Shown here: positions 29,337 through 38,325 of the stretch, piece by piece
Position numbering within the stretch: the first letter of the stretch is position 1
How the letters are laid out: every line of letters begins with the position of its first letter
Assembly (NCBI GenBank): GCA_965249685.1
Contig: CBDFMN010000003.1
Coordinates: 310,001-374,000 of the forward strand
Direction of reading: 5' to 3'
Source: RH-AL1 sp965249685
GTDB taxonomy: Bacteria; Pseudomonadota; Alphaproteobacteria; Rhizobiales; Beijerinckiaceae
DNA length: 64,000 bases
Program-made: the position numbers and the translations under genes
Notes under the pieces: model-generated
The model's database searches: none
Seen by the model: only the letters and a program-made list of their open reading frames with translations
Told to the model about the DNA's origin: nothing

Positions 29337-30617
29337 ATGGCGACTGACATCCGCGTTCCGACCCTGGGCGAATCCGTGAGCGAGGCGACGATCGGGCGCT
29401 GGTTCAAGAAGGCGGGCGACGCCGTCAAGGCCGATGAGCCAATCCTCGAACTCGAGACCGACAAGGTGACCCTGGAGGTCAACGCGCCGGCCGCCGGCGT
29501 CCTCGCCGAGATTACGGCCAAGGACGGCGACACGGTCGAGCCAGGCGGCTTACTCGGGCAGATCAGCGAAGGAGGCGTCGCGGTCGCCTCGGCGTCGGCG
29601 GAGAGCAAGACGGCCAGGGCCGAGGCCCGGGCGACCGCGCCGGCCGACACCGCCAAGGCTGCGCCCATCGCCTCGCGCGCGGCCGCGGCGGCCGGAAGCG
29701 GTGGTGCCGCGCCCGACCCGAAAGGACCGAGTCCGATGCCGCCGGCGCCTGCCGCCGCCAAGGTGGCCGCCGACCGCGGCGTCGATACGGGCGAGGTGAA
29801 CGGGTCCGGCCGACGCGGGCAGGTTCTGAAGGGCGATGTGCTGGCCTTCACGCCGGCTGCCGTGCAACAGGCCTCTGCGCCCGCCCCGGTGCAGGCGCGC
29901 GCGCCCTCGGTCGGGGGCGAGCGCGAGGAGCGGGTCAAGATGACCAAGCTGCGCCAGACCATCGCCCGCCGCCTCAAGGATGCCCAGAACTCGGCCGCGA
30001 TGCTGACGACCTTCAACGAGGTCGACATGAGCGCCGTCATGGCGCTGCGCGCGCGTTACAAGGACCTGTTCGAGAAGAAGCACAACGCCAAGCTCGGCTT
30101 CATGGGCTTCTTCGTGAAGGCCTGCGTGCAGGCTCTAAAGGACGTGCCGGCCGTCAACGCCGAGATCGACGGCGCGGACCTTATCTATAAGAACTTCTAT
30201 CACCTCGGCATCGCGGTCGGCACGGACAAGGGCCTCGTCGTGCCGGTCGTGCGCGACTGCGACGCGATCAACCTCGCCACGATCGAGACGACGATCGCCG
30301 GCCTCGGCAAGCGGGCCCGTGACGGGCAACTCAAGATCGAGGACATGCAGGGCGGCACGTTTACCATCACCAACGGCGGGATCTACGGCTCGCTCATGTC
30401 CACGCCGATCCTCAACGCGCCGCAATCGGGCATCCTGGGCATGCACAAGATCCAGGAACGGCCGGTGGCGATCGGCGGCAAAGTCGAGATCCGGCCGATG
30501 ATGTACCTCGCGCTGTCCTACGACCATCGCATCGTCGACGGGAAGGAGGCGGTGACCTTCCTCGTCCGCGTCAAGGAGGCGTTGGAGGACCCGACCCGGC
30601 TGATCCTGGACCTTTGA
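29337..30617 (+). CDS. sucB: Dihydrolipoamide succinyltransferase (2-oxoglutarate dehydrogenase E2)
   Basis: Core acyltransferase of the complex. A lipoyl domain (about 1-78) carries the lipoylated Lys in ETDKVTLEV. An Ala/Pro-rich linker, a peripheral-subunit-binding domain (about 135-170, AADRGVDTGEVNGSGRRGQVLKGD) and a catalytic domain follow. The catalytic domain has MTKLRQTIARRLKDAQN and the catalytic His/Asp in YDHRIVDGKEAV. ATG 29337 gives ATDIRVPTLGES; a TTG two codons upstream is unlikely. The length is about 426 residues. It follows sucA directly. Confidence 0.96.
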   Translation: MATDIRVPTLGESVSEATIGRWFKKAGDAVKADEPILELETDKVTLEVNAPAAGVLAEITAKDGDTVEPGGLLGQISEGGVAVASASAESKTARAEARATAPADTAKAAPIASRAAAAAGSGGAAPDPKGPSPMPPAPAAAKVAADRGVDTGEVNGSGRRGQVLKGDVLAFTPAAVQQASAPAPVQARAPSVGGEREERVKMTKLRQTIARRLKDAQNSAAMLTTFNEVDMSAVMALRARYKDLFEKKHNAKLGFMGFFVKACVQALKDVPAVNAEIDGADLIYKNFYHLGIAVGTDKGLVVPVVRDCDAINLATIETTIAGLGKRARDGQLKIEDMQGGTFTITNGGIYGSLMSTPILNAPQSGILGMHKIQERPVAIGGKVEIRPMMYLALSYDHRIVDGKEAVTFLVRVKEALEDPTRLILDL

Positions 30618-30627
30618 AGCTTCGGTG

Positions 30628-31374
30628 ATGAAACGACCCGTTCTCGTCGTCACGGGCGGAAGCCGTGGCATCGGTCGCGCGGTCGCCCAGGGTGCGGTAC
30701 GCCGCGGCTTCGCGGTCTGCTTCAGCTTCTTGAGCGATACGGCGGCGGCTGAGGCGGTCGTCGCTGGGATCGAGGGTGAGGGTGGCGCGGCTGTCGCCGT
30801 CCAAGGCGACAACGGCGATCCGGCCGATGTCGCGAAGCTTTTCGCTGCGGCCGACAGGCTCGGAAGGCTCGCGGCGCTGGTCAACAACGTGGGGATCGTC
30901 GCACCGGTGTCGCGTGTGATCGACATGAGCGTCGAACGGCTGGAGACGGTGCTGCGGACGAACGCCCTGGGACCTATCCTGTGCGCGCAGCAGGCGATCG
31001 CCCGCATGTCGACTCTGCGCGGCGGATGCGGCGGCGGTATCGTGAACCTGTCGTCTGTGACGGCCCGGCTCGGTGGCGCTGGCAATTCCGTCGATTACGC
31101 GGCCTCGAAGGGCGCGGTCGAGGCGTTCACGCGCGGACTTGCCAGCGAAGTCGCGGCCGAACATATCCACGTCAACGCCGTAGCCCCCGGGATGATCGCA
31201 ACCGACATCCATGCCAACGCCGGCGACGCGGATCGGCTCACGCGCCTGTTGGACACCGTACCTCTCCAGCGCGTCGGTGGCGCCGACGAGGTAGCCGCCG
31301 CCATTCTCTGGCTGCTCTCGCCCGAGGCTTCCTATATCACGGGTACGGTCTTGACGGTGTCGGGTGGGCGTTGA
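30628..31374 (+). CDS. SDR-family oxidoreductase within the TCA cluster
   Basis: Classical short-chain dehydrogenase/reductase of 248 residues. Cofactor motif VVTGGSRGIGRAVA, NNVGIV, catalytic Ser in VNLSSVTARLG, and YAASKGAVEAF supplying the Tyr-x3-Lys pair, then the usual C-terminal YITGTVLTVSGG. The residue after beta-strand 2 (FSFLSDTAAAE) lacks the acidic residue favouring NAD, so NADP is possible. The substrate is unknown. It lies 10 bases after sucB and 32 bases before lpd, so it is probably in the same transcript. Confidence 0.9.
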   Translation: MKRPVLVVTGGSRGIGRAVAQGAVRRGFAVCFSFLSDTAAAEAVVAGIEGEGGAAVAVQGDNGDPADVAKLFAAADRLGRLAALVNNVGIVAPVSRVIDMSVERLETVLRTNALGPILCAQQAIARMSTLRGGCGGGIVNLSSVTARLGGAGNSVDYAASKGAVEAFTRGLASEVAAEHIHVNAVAPGMIATDIHANAGDADRLTRLLDTVPLQRVGGADEVAAAILWLLSPEASYITGTVLTVSGGR

Positions 31375-31406
31375 CGGCGCTTGGGCCCTAAGTTGAAGTG
31401 AGAGAC

Positions 31407-32804
31407 ATGACTTACGATCTCGTTGTCATCGGTACCGGGCCGGGCGGCTATGTCTGTGCCATCCGCGCGGCGCAACTCGGCCTGAAGGTGGCCGTCGTCG
31501 AGAAGCGCGCGACCTTCGGCGGGACCTGCCTCAACATCGGCTGCATTCCCTCGAAGGCCCTGCTTCACGCCTCCGAGCGGTTCGAGGAGGCGACCCACGA
31601 CTTCCCGGCGCTGGGGATCAGCATCGGCAAGCCGACGCTCGACCTTAAGGCGATGATGAAGCACAAGAGCGATTCCGTGGCGTCCAACGTCACCGGCATC
31701 CAGTTCCTCTTCAAGAAGAACAAGATCGACACGTTCACCGGCCTCGGTACCCTGATGGGAGCCGGCCAGGTCGAAGTGATCGCCGACGATGGCAAGACAT
31801 CGACGCTGGGGGCGAAGGCGATCTGCATCGCCACGGGGTCGGAGGTCGTGCAATTGCCGGGAGTCGCCATCGACGAGACGGTGGTGGTTTCCTCGACCGG
31901 CGCGCTCGATCTCGCGGCCGTGCCGAAGAAACTCATCGTGGTGGGCGGCGGCATCATCGGGCTGGAGCTCGGCTCGGTCTGGAAGCGGCTTGGAGCGGAG
32001 GTGACCGTCGTCGAGTTCCTCGACCGCATCCTCGTCGGCCTCGACGAGGAGATCGCCAAGCAGTTCCAGCGCATGCTGGAGAAGCAGGGCATGACCTTCC
32101 ACCTCGGGCAGAAGGTCGCTGGCGTGGAGAAGGTGGACGGCGGGGCCAAGGTGACGATCGAGCCTTCCCAGGGCGGCGACAGCACGGTGCTCGAGGCCGA
32201 CGTCGTGCTCGTGGCCATCGGGCGCAAGCCCAACACCGAGGGGCTCGGGCTGGAGGCGGCGGGTATCGCGACCGACCGCGGCCGGGTGGTGATCGATAAC
32301 CATTTCGCCACCAACGTGCCCGGCATCTACGCCGTTGGCGACGTGGTGCGCGGTCCGATGCTGGCGCACAAGGCTGAGGACGAGGGTGCCGCCCTGGCCG
32401 AGATCCTTGCCGGCCAGCATGGCCACGTGAACTACGGCGTGATCCCCGGCGTCGTCTACACCCACCCCGAAGTGGCCGCGGTCGGTCGCACGGAGGAGGA
32501 ACTGAAGGTCGCGGGCGTCGCCTACAAGGTCGGCAAGTTCCCGTTCACCGCCAATGGCCGGGCGCGGGCGATACGCGCGACGGACGGGTTCGTGAAGGTG
32601 CTGGCCGATGCCGAGACCGACCGGGTGCTCGGCGTGCACATCATCGGCGCGGGCGCGGGCGACCTGATCGCCGAGGCGGCCCTGCTGATGGAGTTCGGCG
32701 GCTCGTCGGAGGACATGGCGCGCACCTGCCACGCGCACCCGACGATGTCCGAAGCCGTCCGCGAAGCAGCCATGGCCGTTGAGAAACGCGCCATCCACAT
32801 GTAG
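31407..32804 (+). CDS. lpd: Dihydrolipoyl dehydrogenase (E3)
   Basis: FAD-dependent disulfide reductase that reoxidises lipoamide in 2-oxo acid dehydrogenase complexes. YDLVVIGTGPGGYVCAIRAAQLG (FAD), the redox-active disulfide in GGTCLNIGCIPSKALLH, the NAD-binding IVVGGGIIGLELGSVW, and the C-terminal active-site His-Glu in HAHPTMSEAVREA are all present. ATG 31407 is used; the frame is open from a GTG nine bases upstream. Length 465 residues. The location after sucB points to the 2-oxoglutarate complex. Confidence 0.96.
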   Translation: MTYDLVVIGTGPGGYVCAIRAAQLGLKVAVVEKRATFGGTCLNIGCIPSKALLHASERFEEATHDFPALGISIGKPTLDLKAMMKHKSDSVASNVTGIQFLFKKNKIDTFTGLGTLMGAGQVEVIADDGKTSTLGAKAICIATGSEVVQLPGVAIDETVVVSSTGALDLAAVPKKLIVVGGGIIGLELGSVWKRLGAEVTVVEFLDRILVGLDEEIAKQFQRMLEKQGMTFHLGQKVAGVEKVDGGAKVTIEPSQGGDSTVLEADVVLVAIGRKPNTEGLGLEAAGIATDRGRVVIDNHFATNVPGIYAVGDVVRGPMLAHKAEDEGAALAEILAGQHGHVNYGVIPGVVYTHPEVAAVGRTEEELKVAGVAYKVGKFPFTANGRARAIRATDGFVKVLADAETDRVLGVHIIGAGAGDLIAEAALLMEFGGSSEDMARTCHAHPTMSEAVREAAMAVEKRAIHM

Positions 32805-32813
32805 GAGGCCGTC

Positions 32814-33374
32814 ATGGTCGATCTCTCGTCCGTCCCGTCGGACCTGCCGGCGCCGCGTGACGACGGGGCATGCGCGCACCTCGTCGGCATGGCGATGCCG
32901 CCCGTGGTCCTACCGGCAACGCGCGGCGAACCGGTCAATCTGGCGGCGCTCCCGCCCGGGCGATCGGTGCTTTTCCTCTACCCGATGACCGGCCGGCCCG
33001 GCGTGGCGCTGCCGCCCGGTTGGGACGCCATCCCCGGCGCGCGTGGCTGCACCCCTCAGAATTGCGCCTTCCGCGACGCGCATGCCGCCTTCACCGCGCT
33101 CGGTGCGAGCGTCTTCGGCCTCAGCACGCAATCGCCCGCCTACCAGTGCGAGATGGCCGAGCGGCTGCACCTGCCTTACCCCGTCCTCAGCGACGAGGCT
33201 TTCGCACTCACCGACGCGCTGCACATGCCCACCTTCGAGGCCGACGGTATGCGGCTGCTGGCCCGCGCGACGCTGGTCGTCGATGGAGGCGTGATCGAGC
33301 ACGTCTTCTACCCCGTCTTCCCGCCGGACCGCAGCGCGGACGATGTGCTCGGCTGGCTGAGGGAAAGGATGTAA
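32814..33374 (+). CDS. Peroxiredoxin (AhpC/TSA-like, BCP-related)
   Basis: Thiol peroxidase-like protein of 186 residues with GGAGG before its ATG, starting nine bases after lpd. It has the thioredoxin-fold strand VLFLYPMTGRPG, the family segment GARGCTPQNCAFRDAH with two Cys, and FGLSTQSPAYQCEMAERLHLPYPVLSD. The usual TPxC position reads TGRP, with the cysteines further on in CTPQNC. This is a known sub-branch of redoxin-domain proteins. I infer hydroperoxide detoxification using reduced thiols; proximity to lpd makes a dihydrolipoamide-linked reductant conceivable. Confidence 0.82.
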   Translation: MVDLSSVPSDLPAPRDDGACAHLVGMAMPPVVLPATRGEPVNLAALPPGRSVLFLYPMTGRPGVALPPGWDAIPGARGCTPQNCAFRDAHAAFTALGASVFGLSTQSPAYQCEMAERLHLPYPVLSDEAFALTDALHMPTFEADGMRLLARATLVVDGGVIEHVFYPVFPPDRSADDVLGWLRERM

Positions 33375-33426
33375 CGGAGTTTTCGCCGACGCTGTGCTAG
33401 ACGGGCGCCGACCGTGAGGAGCCTCC

Positions 33427-34794
33427 ATGTCCGCCAATCCCCCCGATGCCGGGTTCTTTTCCGCCTACACCGTCATGGAACTCGCGGCCGGCCTGCGCGA
33501 CGGGACGTTCACAGCGGTCCAGCTCGCGCGCGAGGCGCTGGCCAGCATCGATCGCCTCAATCCGCTCCTCAACGCCTTCGTGCTCGTCGATCGCGCGGGC
33601 GCGGAGCACGCGGCGCATCAGATCGACAGGGATTTTGCCGCCGGCCTCGATCGCGGCCCGCTGCAGGGCATGCCCGTCGGCATCAAGGACATTATCGCGA
33701 CAGCGGGGCTCGCGACGACTTATGGCTCCGCCCATTTTGCGGCGAACGTTCCCAAGGAGGATGCCGAATGCGTCCGCCTGCTCAAGGCCGCCGGCGCGAT
33801 CATCCTGGGCAAGACGCTGACGCACGAGTTCGCCTACGGCCCCACCGGCGACCGGTCGCTGCAAGGTGCCGCCAAGAACCCGTGGGACACCGCCCGCATG
33901 TCCGGCGGGTCGAGTGCCGGCAGCGCGGTTGCGGTCGCGAGCGGCATGGTGCCGCTGGCGGTCGGCACCGATACCGGGGGCTCCGTCCGCATCCCGGCCG
34001 CGCTCTGCGGCATCGTGGGGTTCAAGCCGACCTACGCGGCGATCTCGACGGCCGGCGTGTTCCCCCTTTCGGCCACGCTCGACCATGTCGGCGTGTTCGC
34101 GCGCAGCGTCGAAGACGCGACGATGATGTTCGACGTGCTGCGCGATACTTCGCAGACGCTGCGCCACAACAAATCCCGCTCGTCCACCCTGCTGACAGGC
34201 TGGATTCCCACCGAGGCGTTCGGGCGCGCCGACCCGGCGGTCGCGGCAGAGGTTCGCCAGTTCGGCGAGGCGCTGTTCGGCGAGGCTTTGCGCGACGTCA
34301 ACCAGATCGGGAACCTGGCGGAGGCGTTCCACGCTAGCTTCACGGCGATCCAGTCGGCGGAAGCCTACGATACCCATGCGGACCGGGTGGCGGCCCAACC
34401 CGAGCTCTTCGTCCCGGAAGTGTTGGAGCGCCTGCGCGGCGCGGCCGAGACGAGGGGCTGGGAGTACGTCCGCGCGCTGAAGCGGCGCAAGCAGTTGCAG
34501 GCGACCCTGGCGGTCTTGTTCGAGCGCTTCGACCTCCTCGCCCTGCCGACGATGAGTGTGGTGGCGCCGCGCCTCGGGGAACGCGTGCTGAGCCTCGGTG
34601 GCCAGGACGCGCCGGTCGCGCGCACCCTCCTCAGCCTGACGCGACCGTGGAACGTCGTCGGTCTGCCGGCGATCACCATTCCCGCCGGCATGGTGAGGGG
34701 CCTGCCGGTCGGTCTCCAGCTCGTCGCGCCGCTCGGCTGGGACGCTTGGCTGCTCGACGTCGCCGCCCGGCTGCAGGCGCGCGACCTCGTGTAG
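33427..34794 (+). CDS. Amidase (amidase-signature family, GatA-like)
   Basis: Ser-Ser-Lys amidase of 455 residues. Catalytic Lys in MPVGIKDIIATAG, the signature MSGGSSAGSAVAVASGMVPLAVGTDTGGSVRIPAALCG supplying the two Ser (quoted here by key parts only: GGSSAGSA and GTDTGGSVR), and FKPTY following. The C-terminal LTRPWNVVGLPAITIP is typical of stand-alone amidases rather than the tRNA amidotransferase subunit, as no gatC or gatB is nearby. The substrate is unknown. GAGGAG lies before the ATG. Confidence 0.88.
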   Translation: MSANPPDAGFFSAYTVMELAAGLRDGTFTAVQLAREALASIDRLNPLLNAFVLVDRAGAEHAAHQIDRDFAAGLDRGPLQGMPVGIKDIIATAGLATTYGSAHFAANVPKEDAECVRLLKAAGAIILGKTLTHEFAYGPTGDRSLQGAAKNPWDTARMSGGSSAGSAVAVASGMVPLAVGTDTGGSVRIPAALCGIVGFKPTYAAISTAGVFPLSATLDHVGVFARSVEDATMMFDVLRDTSQTLRHNKSRSSTLLTGWIPTEAFGRADPAVAAEVRQFGEALFGEALRDVNQIGNLAEAFHASFTAIQSAEAYDTHADRVAAQPELFVPEVLERLRGAAETRGWEYVRALKRRKQLQATLAVLFERFDLLALPTMSVVAPRLGERVLSLGGQDAPVARTLLSLTRPWNVVGLPAITIPAGMVRGLPVGLQLVAPLGWDAWLLDVAARLQARDLV

Positions 34795-34833
34795 CGCGGT
34801 AGCATCATCCCGGCCGCACGTCGGCGTGAGAGA

Positions 34834-36276
34834 TCACGTCTCATCGAAGGCGAAGGGCGAGAGGCCGCGGGTCGTCTCGTCCACCCGCATCGTGCGCAGG
34901 ACGGGCGGGGCGGCGCGTTGCGGGCAGTTCGGGCGCTCGCAGAGGCGGCAGCTCACGCCGATCGGCGTCACGTCCGGTGCCGCGAGGTCGAGCCGCCGGG
35001 CGTAGGCGAGGCGGTTGGCGTAGCCGATCTCGCAGCCGAGCGCCACGGCGAAGCGCGGCGCGATGGTCCCATGCGGGTGGACTGCGCGCCGCACGGTGCG
35101 GGCGATGGAGAACCACCGCGAACCCTCGTTCAGCTCGACGACCTGCGTGAGGATGCGGCCGGGTTCCGCAAAGGTCGCGTGCAGGTTCCATAGCCCGCAG
35201 GTTCCGCCCGTCTGCGAGAACGGGAAGCGACCGGCGGAAAAGCGCTTGGACACGTTGCCGGCGATGTCGACGCGCACGAGAAAGAAGGGCACCCCGCGCG
35301 CCGTGGGTCGGCCCAGGGTCGTGAGGCGGTGGGCAACCTGCTCGAAGCTCGCGCCAAACCGCGCCGCCAGGACCTCCACGTCGTAGCCCGTCCCTTCCGC
35401 CGCGTCGTGGAAGCGCGCGTAGGGCATCATCACCGCGCCGGCAAAATAATTGGCGAAGGTGACGCGCAGCAGGCGCCGCGTCACGTGGTCCGTCGATTCG
35501 AGCTTGGCGCAGAGCGTGTTGATCAAGGCGCCATGCTCGCTGATGGCAAGCTGATAGGCGACCTGAAAGACCCGGCCGGGCTGATCCATGAGTTCCGAGA
35601 TCATCAACTCGCGACGATGCAGGTCGTACCACCGCAGCCTGTCGCTCATGACGTCGATCGGCATGATGCGGACGCGGATGCCGTGCCGGCTTCGCAGTCG
35701 CTCGGCCATGGCGGAGAAGGCGTCCGACCCCGCGAGGCTGAGGTCCGAGGCGAACGTCTCGGCGACGTCGTCGAGTTCGGGAAAGTGGTTGCGGGCCTCC
35801 TGCAGGATGGCGCGCACGTGTTCGACGGGGCTGTCCTGCGGCGGCGTCTCGGTACGGTCGGGGTCCGTCTTAACGAGAACGCGCGCCTCGCTGGCCTCGC
35901 GCGCCGTCGCGTAGGCGCGGTAGAGGCGCTGCATGGCGGCCAGCAGGGCAGGGGCGTGGTCGGCCGCGTCCTGCAGTTCGGCGCGCGAGACGCCGGCATC
36001 GCGAAACAACGGGTCGGCCAACACCTGTTCGGCCTCGACGACCGCGGCGCCGACCTGATCGGCGGCGAACTCGCGGGGATCGACACCGTAGATGTCGGAC
36101 AGGCGCACCAGCACGGGACCGGTGATCGGTCGCTGGTTGCGCTCCATGAGATTGAGGTAGCTCGGCGATACGGCGAGCGCTTCCGCCATCCGGGCCTGGG
36201 TCAAGCCGTGCTCGCGCCGAAGGCGCCGAAGCCGGAGGCCCGCGTAGATCTTCCGGGTGGCGCCGTCGCTCGTCAT
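34834..36276 (-). CDS. XRE/ScfR (RamB/PrpR-like) transcriptional regulator
   Basis: A 480-residue regulator. An N-terminal helix-turn-helix (about 10-65: RLRRLRREHGLTQARMAEAL, VSPSYLNLMERNQRP) is followed by an IrrE/ImmA-like domain (about 165-290), in which the HExxH motif appears reduced to SEHGALI. A C-terminal ScfR (DUF2083) domain with cysteines in SCRLCERPNCPQ completes it. In mycobacterial PrpR such cysteines bind an Fe-S cluster, and RamB and PrpR control glyoxylate and propionate genes. It is divergent from isocitrate lyase, so I infer it controls aceA, perhaps sensing short acyl-CoA. Confidence 0.87.
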   Translation of the reverse strand: MTSDGATRKIYAGLRLRRLRREHGLTQARMAEALAVSPSYLNLMERNQRPITGPVLVRLSDIYGVDPREFAADQVGAAVVEAEQVLADPLFRDAGVSRAELQDAADHAPALLAAMQRLYRAYATAREASEARVLVKTDPDRTETPPQDSPVEHVRAILQEARNHFPELDDVAETFASDLSLAGSDAFSAMAERLRSRHGIRVRIMPIDVMSDRLRWYDLHRRELMISELMDQPGRVFQVAYQLAISEHGALINTLCAKLESTDHVTRRLLRVTFANYFAGAVMMPYARFHDAAEGTGYDVEVLAARFGASFEQVAHRLTTLGRPTARGVPFFLVRVDIAGNVSKRFSAGRFPFSQTGGTCGLWNLHATFAEPGRILTQVVELNEGSRWFSIARTVRRAVHPHGTIAPRFAVALGCEIGYANRLAYARRLDLAAPDVTPIGVSCRLCERPNCPQRAAPPVLRTMRVDETTRGLSPFAFDET

Positions 36277-36463
36277 GTCAATAAGTTACATCAAGACAAC
36301 ACGATCGGTAAAGTCCGCGACAGGTTGACCACAATTGCGAGGGCATCTCCTTGCTTCTCCCTCCTCCATCGTGGAAGTTGCGAAGGCAAGCGCGATCGTT
36401 TGACTGCGTCTTGTCAAGAACTGTGAAGATCGCCGGGACAACCGGCGGCGCACAGAAGAGGTC
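36277..36463. promoter_or_regulatory. Divergent control region of scfR-like gene and aceA
   Basis: A 187-base intergenic region. It holds a direct repeat, TTGCGAGGGCA at 36335-36345 and TTGCGAAGGCA at 36378-36388, 43 bases apart (about four helical turns). The repeat recalls the TTTGCAAA-like sites bound by RamB/PrpR regulators. A TTGACT at 36400-36405 could be the -35 box of the aceA promoter, with only a weak -10. These are candidate operators by inference. Confidence 0.4.
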
Positions 36464-38125
36464 ATGGGAGCCAGTTCGATGGAGTACAACGATCATATCG
36501 CGCGCGCGCAGCAGCTTATCGCGTCGCGGCGGGGAGAATGGGCGGGGATCGAAGCGGAGTCGGTTGCCCGTATGCGGCTGCAGAACCGCTTTCAGACCGG
36601 CCTCGACATCGCGCGCTACACCGCCGGGATCATTCGCCGCGACATGGCCGCCTACGATCGCGACCCGTCGCTCTACACGCAGTCGCTCGGCGTGTGGCAC
36701 GGCTTCATCGGCCAGCAGACGATGATCGCCATCAAAAAGCATTTCGGATCGACCGAGCGCCGCTACATCTATCTGTCCGGTTGGATGGTGGCCGCCATGC
36801 GTTCCGGCTTCGGTCCGTTGCCCGACCAATCCATGCACGAGAAGACGGCCGTCCCTGCGCTCGTGGCGGAAATCTACGCCTTCCTGCGCCAGGCGGACCA
36901 GCGCGAACTCGGCGCCCTCTTTCGCGAGATCGACGCCGCGCGCGGCAGAGGCGATCGGGCGAACGAGGAGAGGCTGCTGTCGGCCGTCGAGAGCCACCAG
37001 ACGCATGTCGTGCCGATCATCGCCGACATCGATGCAGGCTTCGGCAATGCGGAGGCGACCTACCTGCTCGCCAAGACGATGATCCAGGCGGGAGCCGGCG
37101 CGCTGCAGATCGAGAACCAGGTGTCCGACGAGAAGCAGTGCGGCCACCAGGACGGCAAGGTGACGGTGCCGCACGAGGACTTCCTCGCCAAGATCCGCGC
37201 CTGCCGCTACGCCTTTCTGGAACTCGGTATCGAGGAGGGCGTGATCGTCACGCGCACCGATTCGCTCGGCGCCGGCCTCACCAAGCAGATCGCCGTCAGC
37301 CATGCGCCGGGCGACCTCGGCGACCAGTACAATTCCTTCCTGGATTGCGAGCCGGTGACGGTTGAGACGACGCGCAACGGCGACGTCGTCCTCAACCGCG
37401 ACGGCAAGCTGGTCCGGCCGAAGCGGCTCCCGAGCAATCTCTACCAATTCCGCGCCGGCACGGGCGCGGACCGCTGCGTGCTCGACGGCATCACGTCGCT
37501 GCAGAATGGCGCGGACCTCCTATGGATCGAGACGGAGAAGCCGCATATCGAGCAGGTCGCGAGCATGGTGGACCGCATCCGCGCAGTCGTTCCCGATGCC
37601 AAGCTCGTCTATAACAACTCGCCGTCGTTCAACTGGACGCTGAACTTCCGCCAGCAGGTCTACGACGCATGGACGGAGTCGGGCCGCGACGTGTCGGCCT
37701 ACGACCGCAAGGCGCTGATGAGCGTGGCCTACGACGCGACGGAACTCGCCGCCGAGGCGGACGCGCGCATCCGCACCTTCCAGGCGGACGCGGCGAAGCG
37801 GGCAGGGGTGTTCCACCACCTCATCACGCTGCCGACCTACCACACCGCAGCCTTGTCCACCGACAACCTGGCCAAGGACTATTTCGGCTCCGAGGGCATG
37901 CTCGGCTACGTCCTCAACGTCCAGCGCAAGGAGATCCGCGAGGGCATCGCCTGCGTGCGCCACCAGGCCATGGCCGGTTCCGACATCGGCGACGACCACA
38001 AGGATTACTTCGCCGGGGAGGCGGCGTTGAAGGCGAGCGGGGCGGACAACACGATGAACCAGTTCTCCGAGCATGCCGGGACGACGCCTGCGTCCTCCGG
38101 TATCGAGGCGATGGCGGCGGAATAG
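36464..38125 (+). CDS. aceA: Isocitrate lyase (long form)
   Basis: First enzyme of the glyoxylate shunt, splitting isocitrate to succinate and glyoxylate. Of about 553 residues, it belongs to the longer isocitrate lyase class. Visible: IIADIDAGFGNAEATYLLAK, metal and substrate residues, and the catalytic Cys loop DEKQCGHQDGKV (KQCGH in place of the usual KKCGH). Also present are NNSPSFNWTLNF and the C-terminal DSTAGTTP-like EHAGTTPASSG. Two starts are possible, ATG 36464 after AGAGG or ATG 36479 after GGGAG. Divergent from the ScfR-type regulator; no malate synthase is nearby. Confidence 0.94.
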   Translation: MGASSMEYNDHIARAQQLIASRRGEWAGIEAESVARMRLQNRFQTGLDIARYTAGIIRRDMAAYDRDPSLYTQSLGVWHGFIGQQTMIAIKKHFGSTERRYIYLSGWMVAAMRSGFGPLPDQSMHEKTAVPALVAEIYAFLRQADQRELGALFREIDAARGRGDRANEERLLSAVESHQTHVVPIIADIDAGFGNAEATYLLAKTMIQAGAGALQIENQVSDEKQCGHQDGKVTVPHEDFLAKIRACRYAFLELGIEEGVIVTRTDSLGAGLTKQIAVSHAPGDLGDQYNSFLDCEPVTVETTRNGDVVLNRDGKLVRPKRLPSNLYQFRAGTGADRCVLDGITSLQNGADLLWIETEKPHIEQVASMVDRIRAVVPDAKLVYNNSPSFNWTLNFRQQVYDAWTESGRDVSAYDRKALMSVAYDATELAAEADARIRTFQADAAKRAGVFHHLITLPTYHTAALSTDNLAKDYFGSEGMLGYVLNVQRKEIREGIACVRHQAMAGSDIGDDHKDYFAGEAALKASGADNTMNQFSEHAGTTPASSGIEAMAAE

Positions 38126-38277
38126 CGACGTCGTCGTACGGGACCTCAGTCGAGGCACGGAAACTTCCGGGTCACTTTGCTGCGCCCGCGCGGGCTGCAT
38201 CGGCCCTATCGACCTGGACGGCCGGTCGGGCCGTCTTTACTCGCCTTGCCGGCTCGTATAGGCCTCCCGTGCAAACG

Positions 38278-38306
38278 GCTCCGGTGCTCTTGTACCGGAG
38301 CTTTTT
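38278..38306 (+). terminator. Terminator-like hairpin in front of purA
   Basis: GCTCCGGT pairs perfectly with ACCGGAGC across the eight-base loop GCTCTTGT and is followed by TTTTT, the form of an intrinsic terminator. It begins 152 bases after the aceA stop but ends only 8 or 20 bases before the possible purA starts. The GGAG of its 3' arm is also the closest ribosome-site-like element. It may end aceA transcripts, attenuate purA, or both. Confidence 0.7.
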
Positions 38307-38325
38307 CGTTTGGATGAGTCGAGCG

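Noticed and set aside
31332..32879. Long minus-strand frame opposite lpd.
   Set aside because: Antisense shadow of the lpd coding sequence; no family features.
34834..36276. Active IrrE-type metalloprotease in the ScfR-like regulator.
   Set aside because: The expected HExxH is not intact (SEHGALI), so I describe a degenerate domain only.
37669..38325. A long open frame extends purA upstream to make a ~650-residue protein.
   Set aside because: The extension lies over aceA in another frame and over the intergenic hairpin, has Arg/Gly-rich shadow composition, and purA homology starts exactly at the ATG near 38326.
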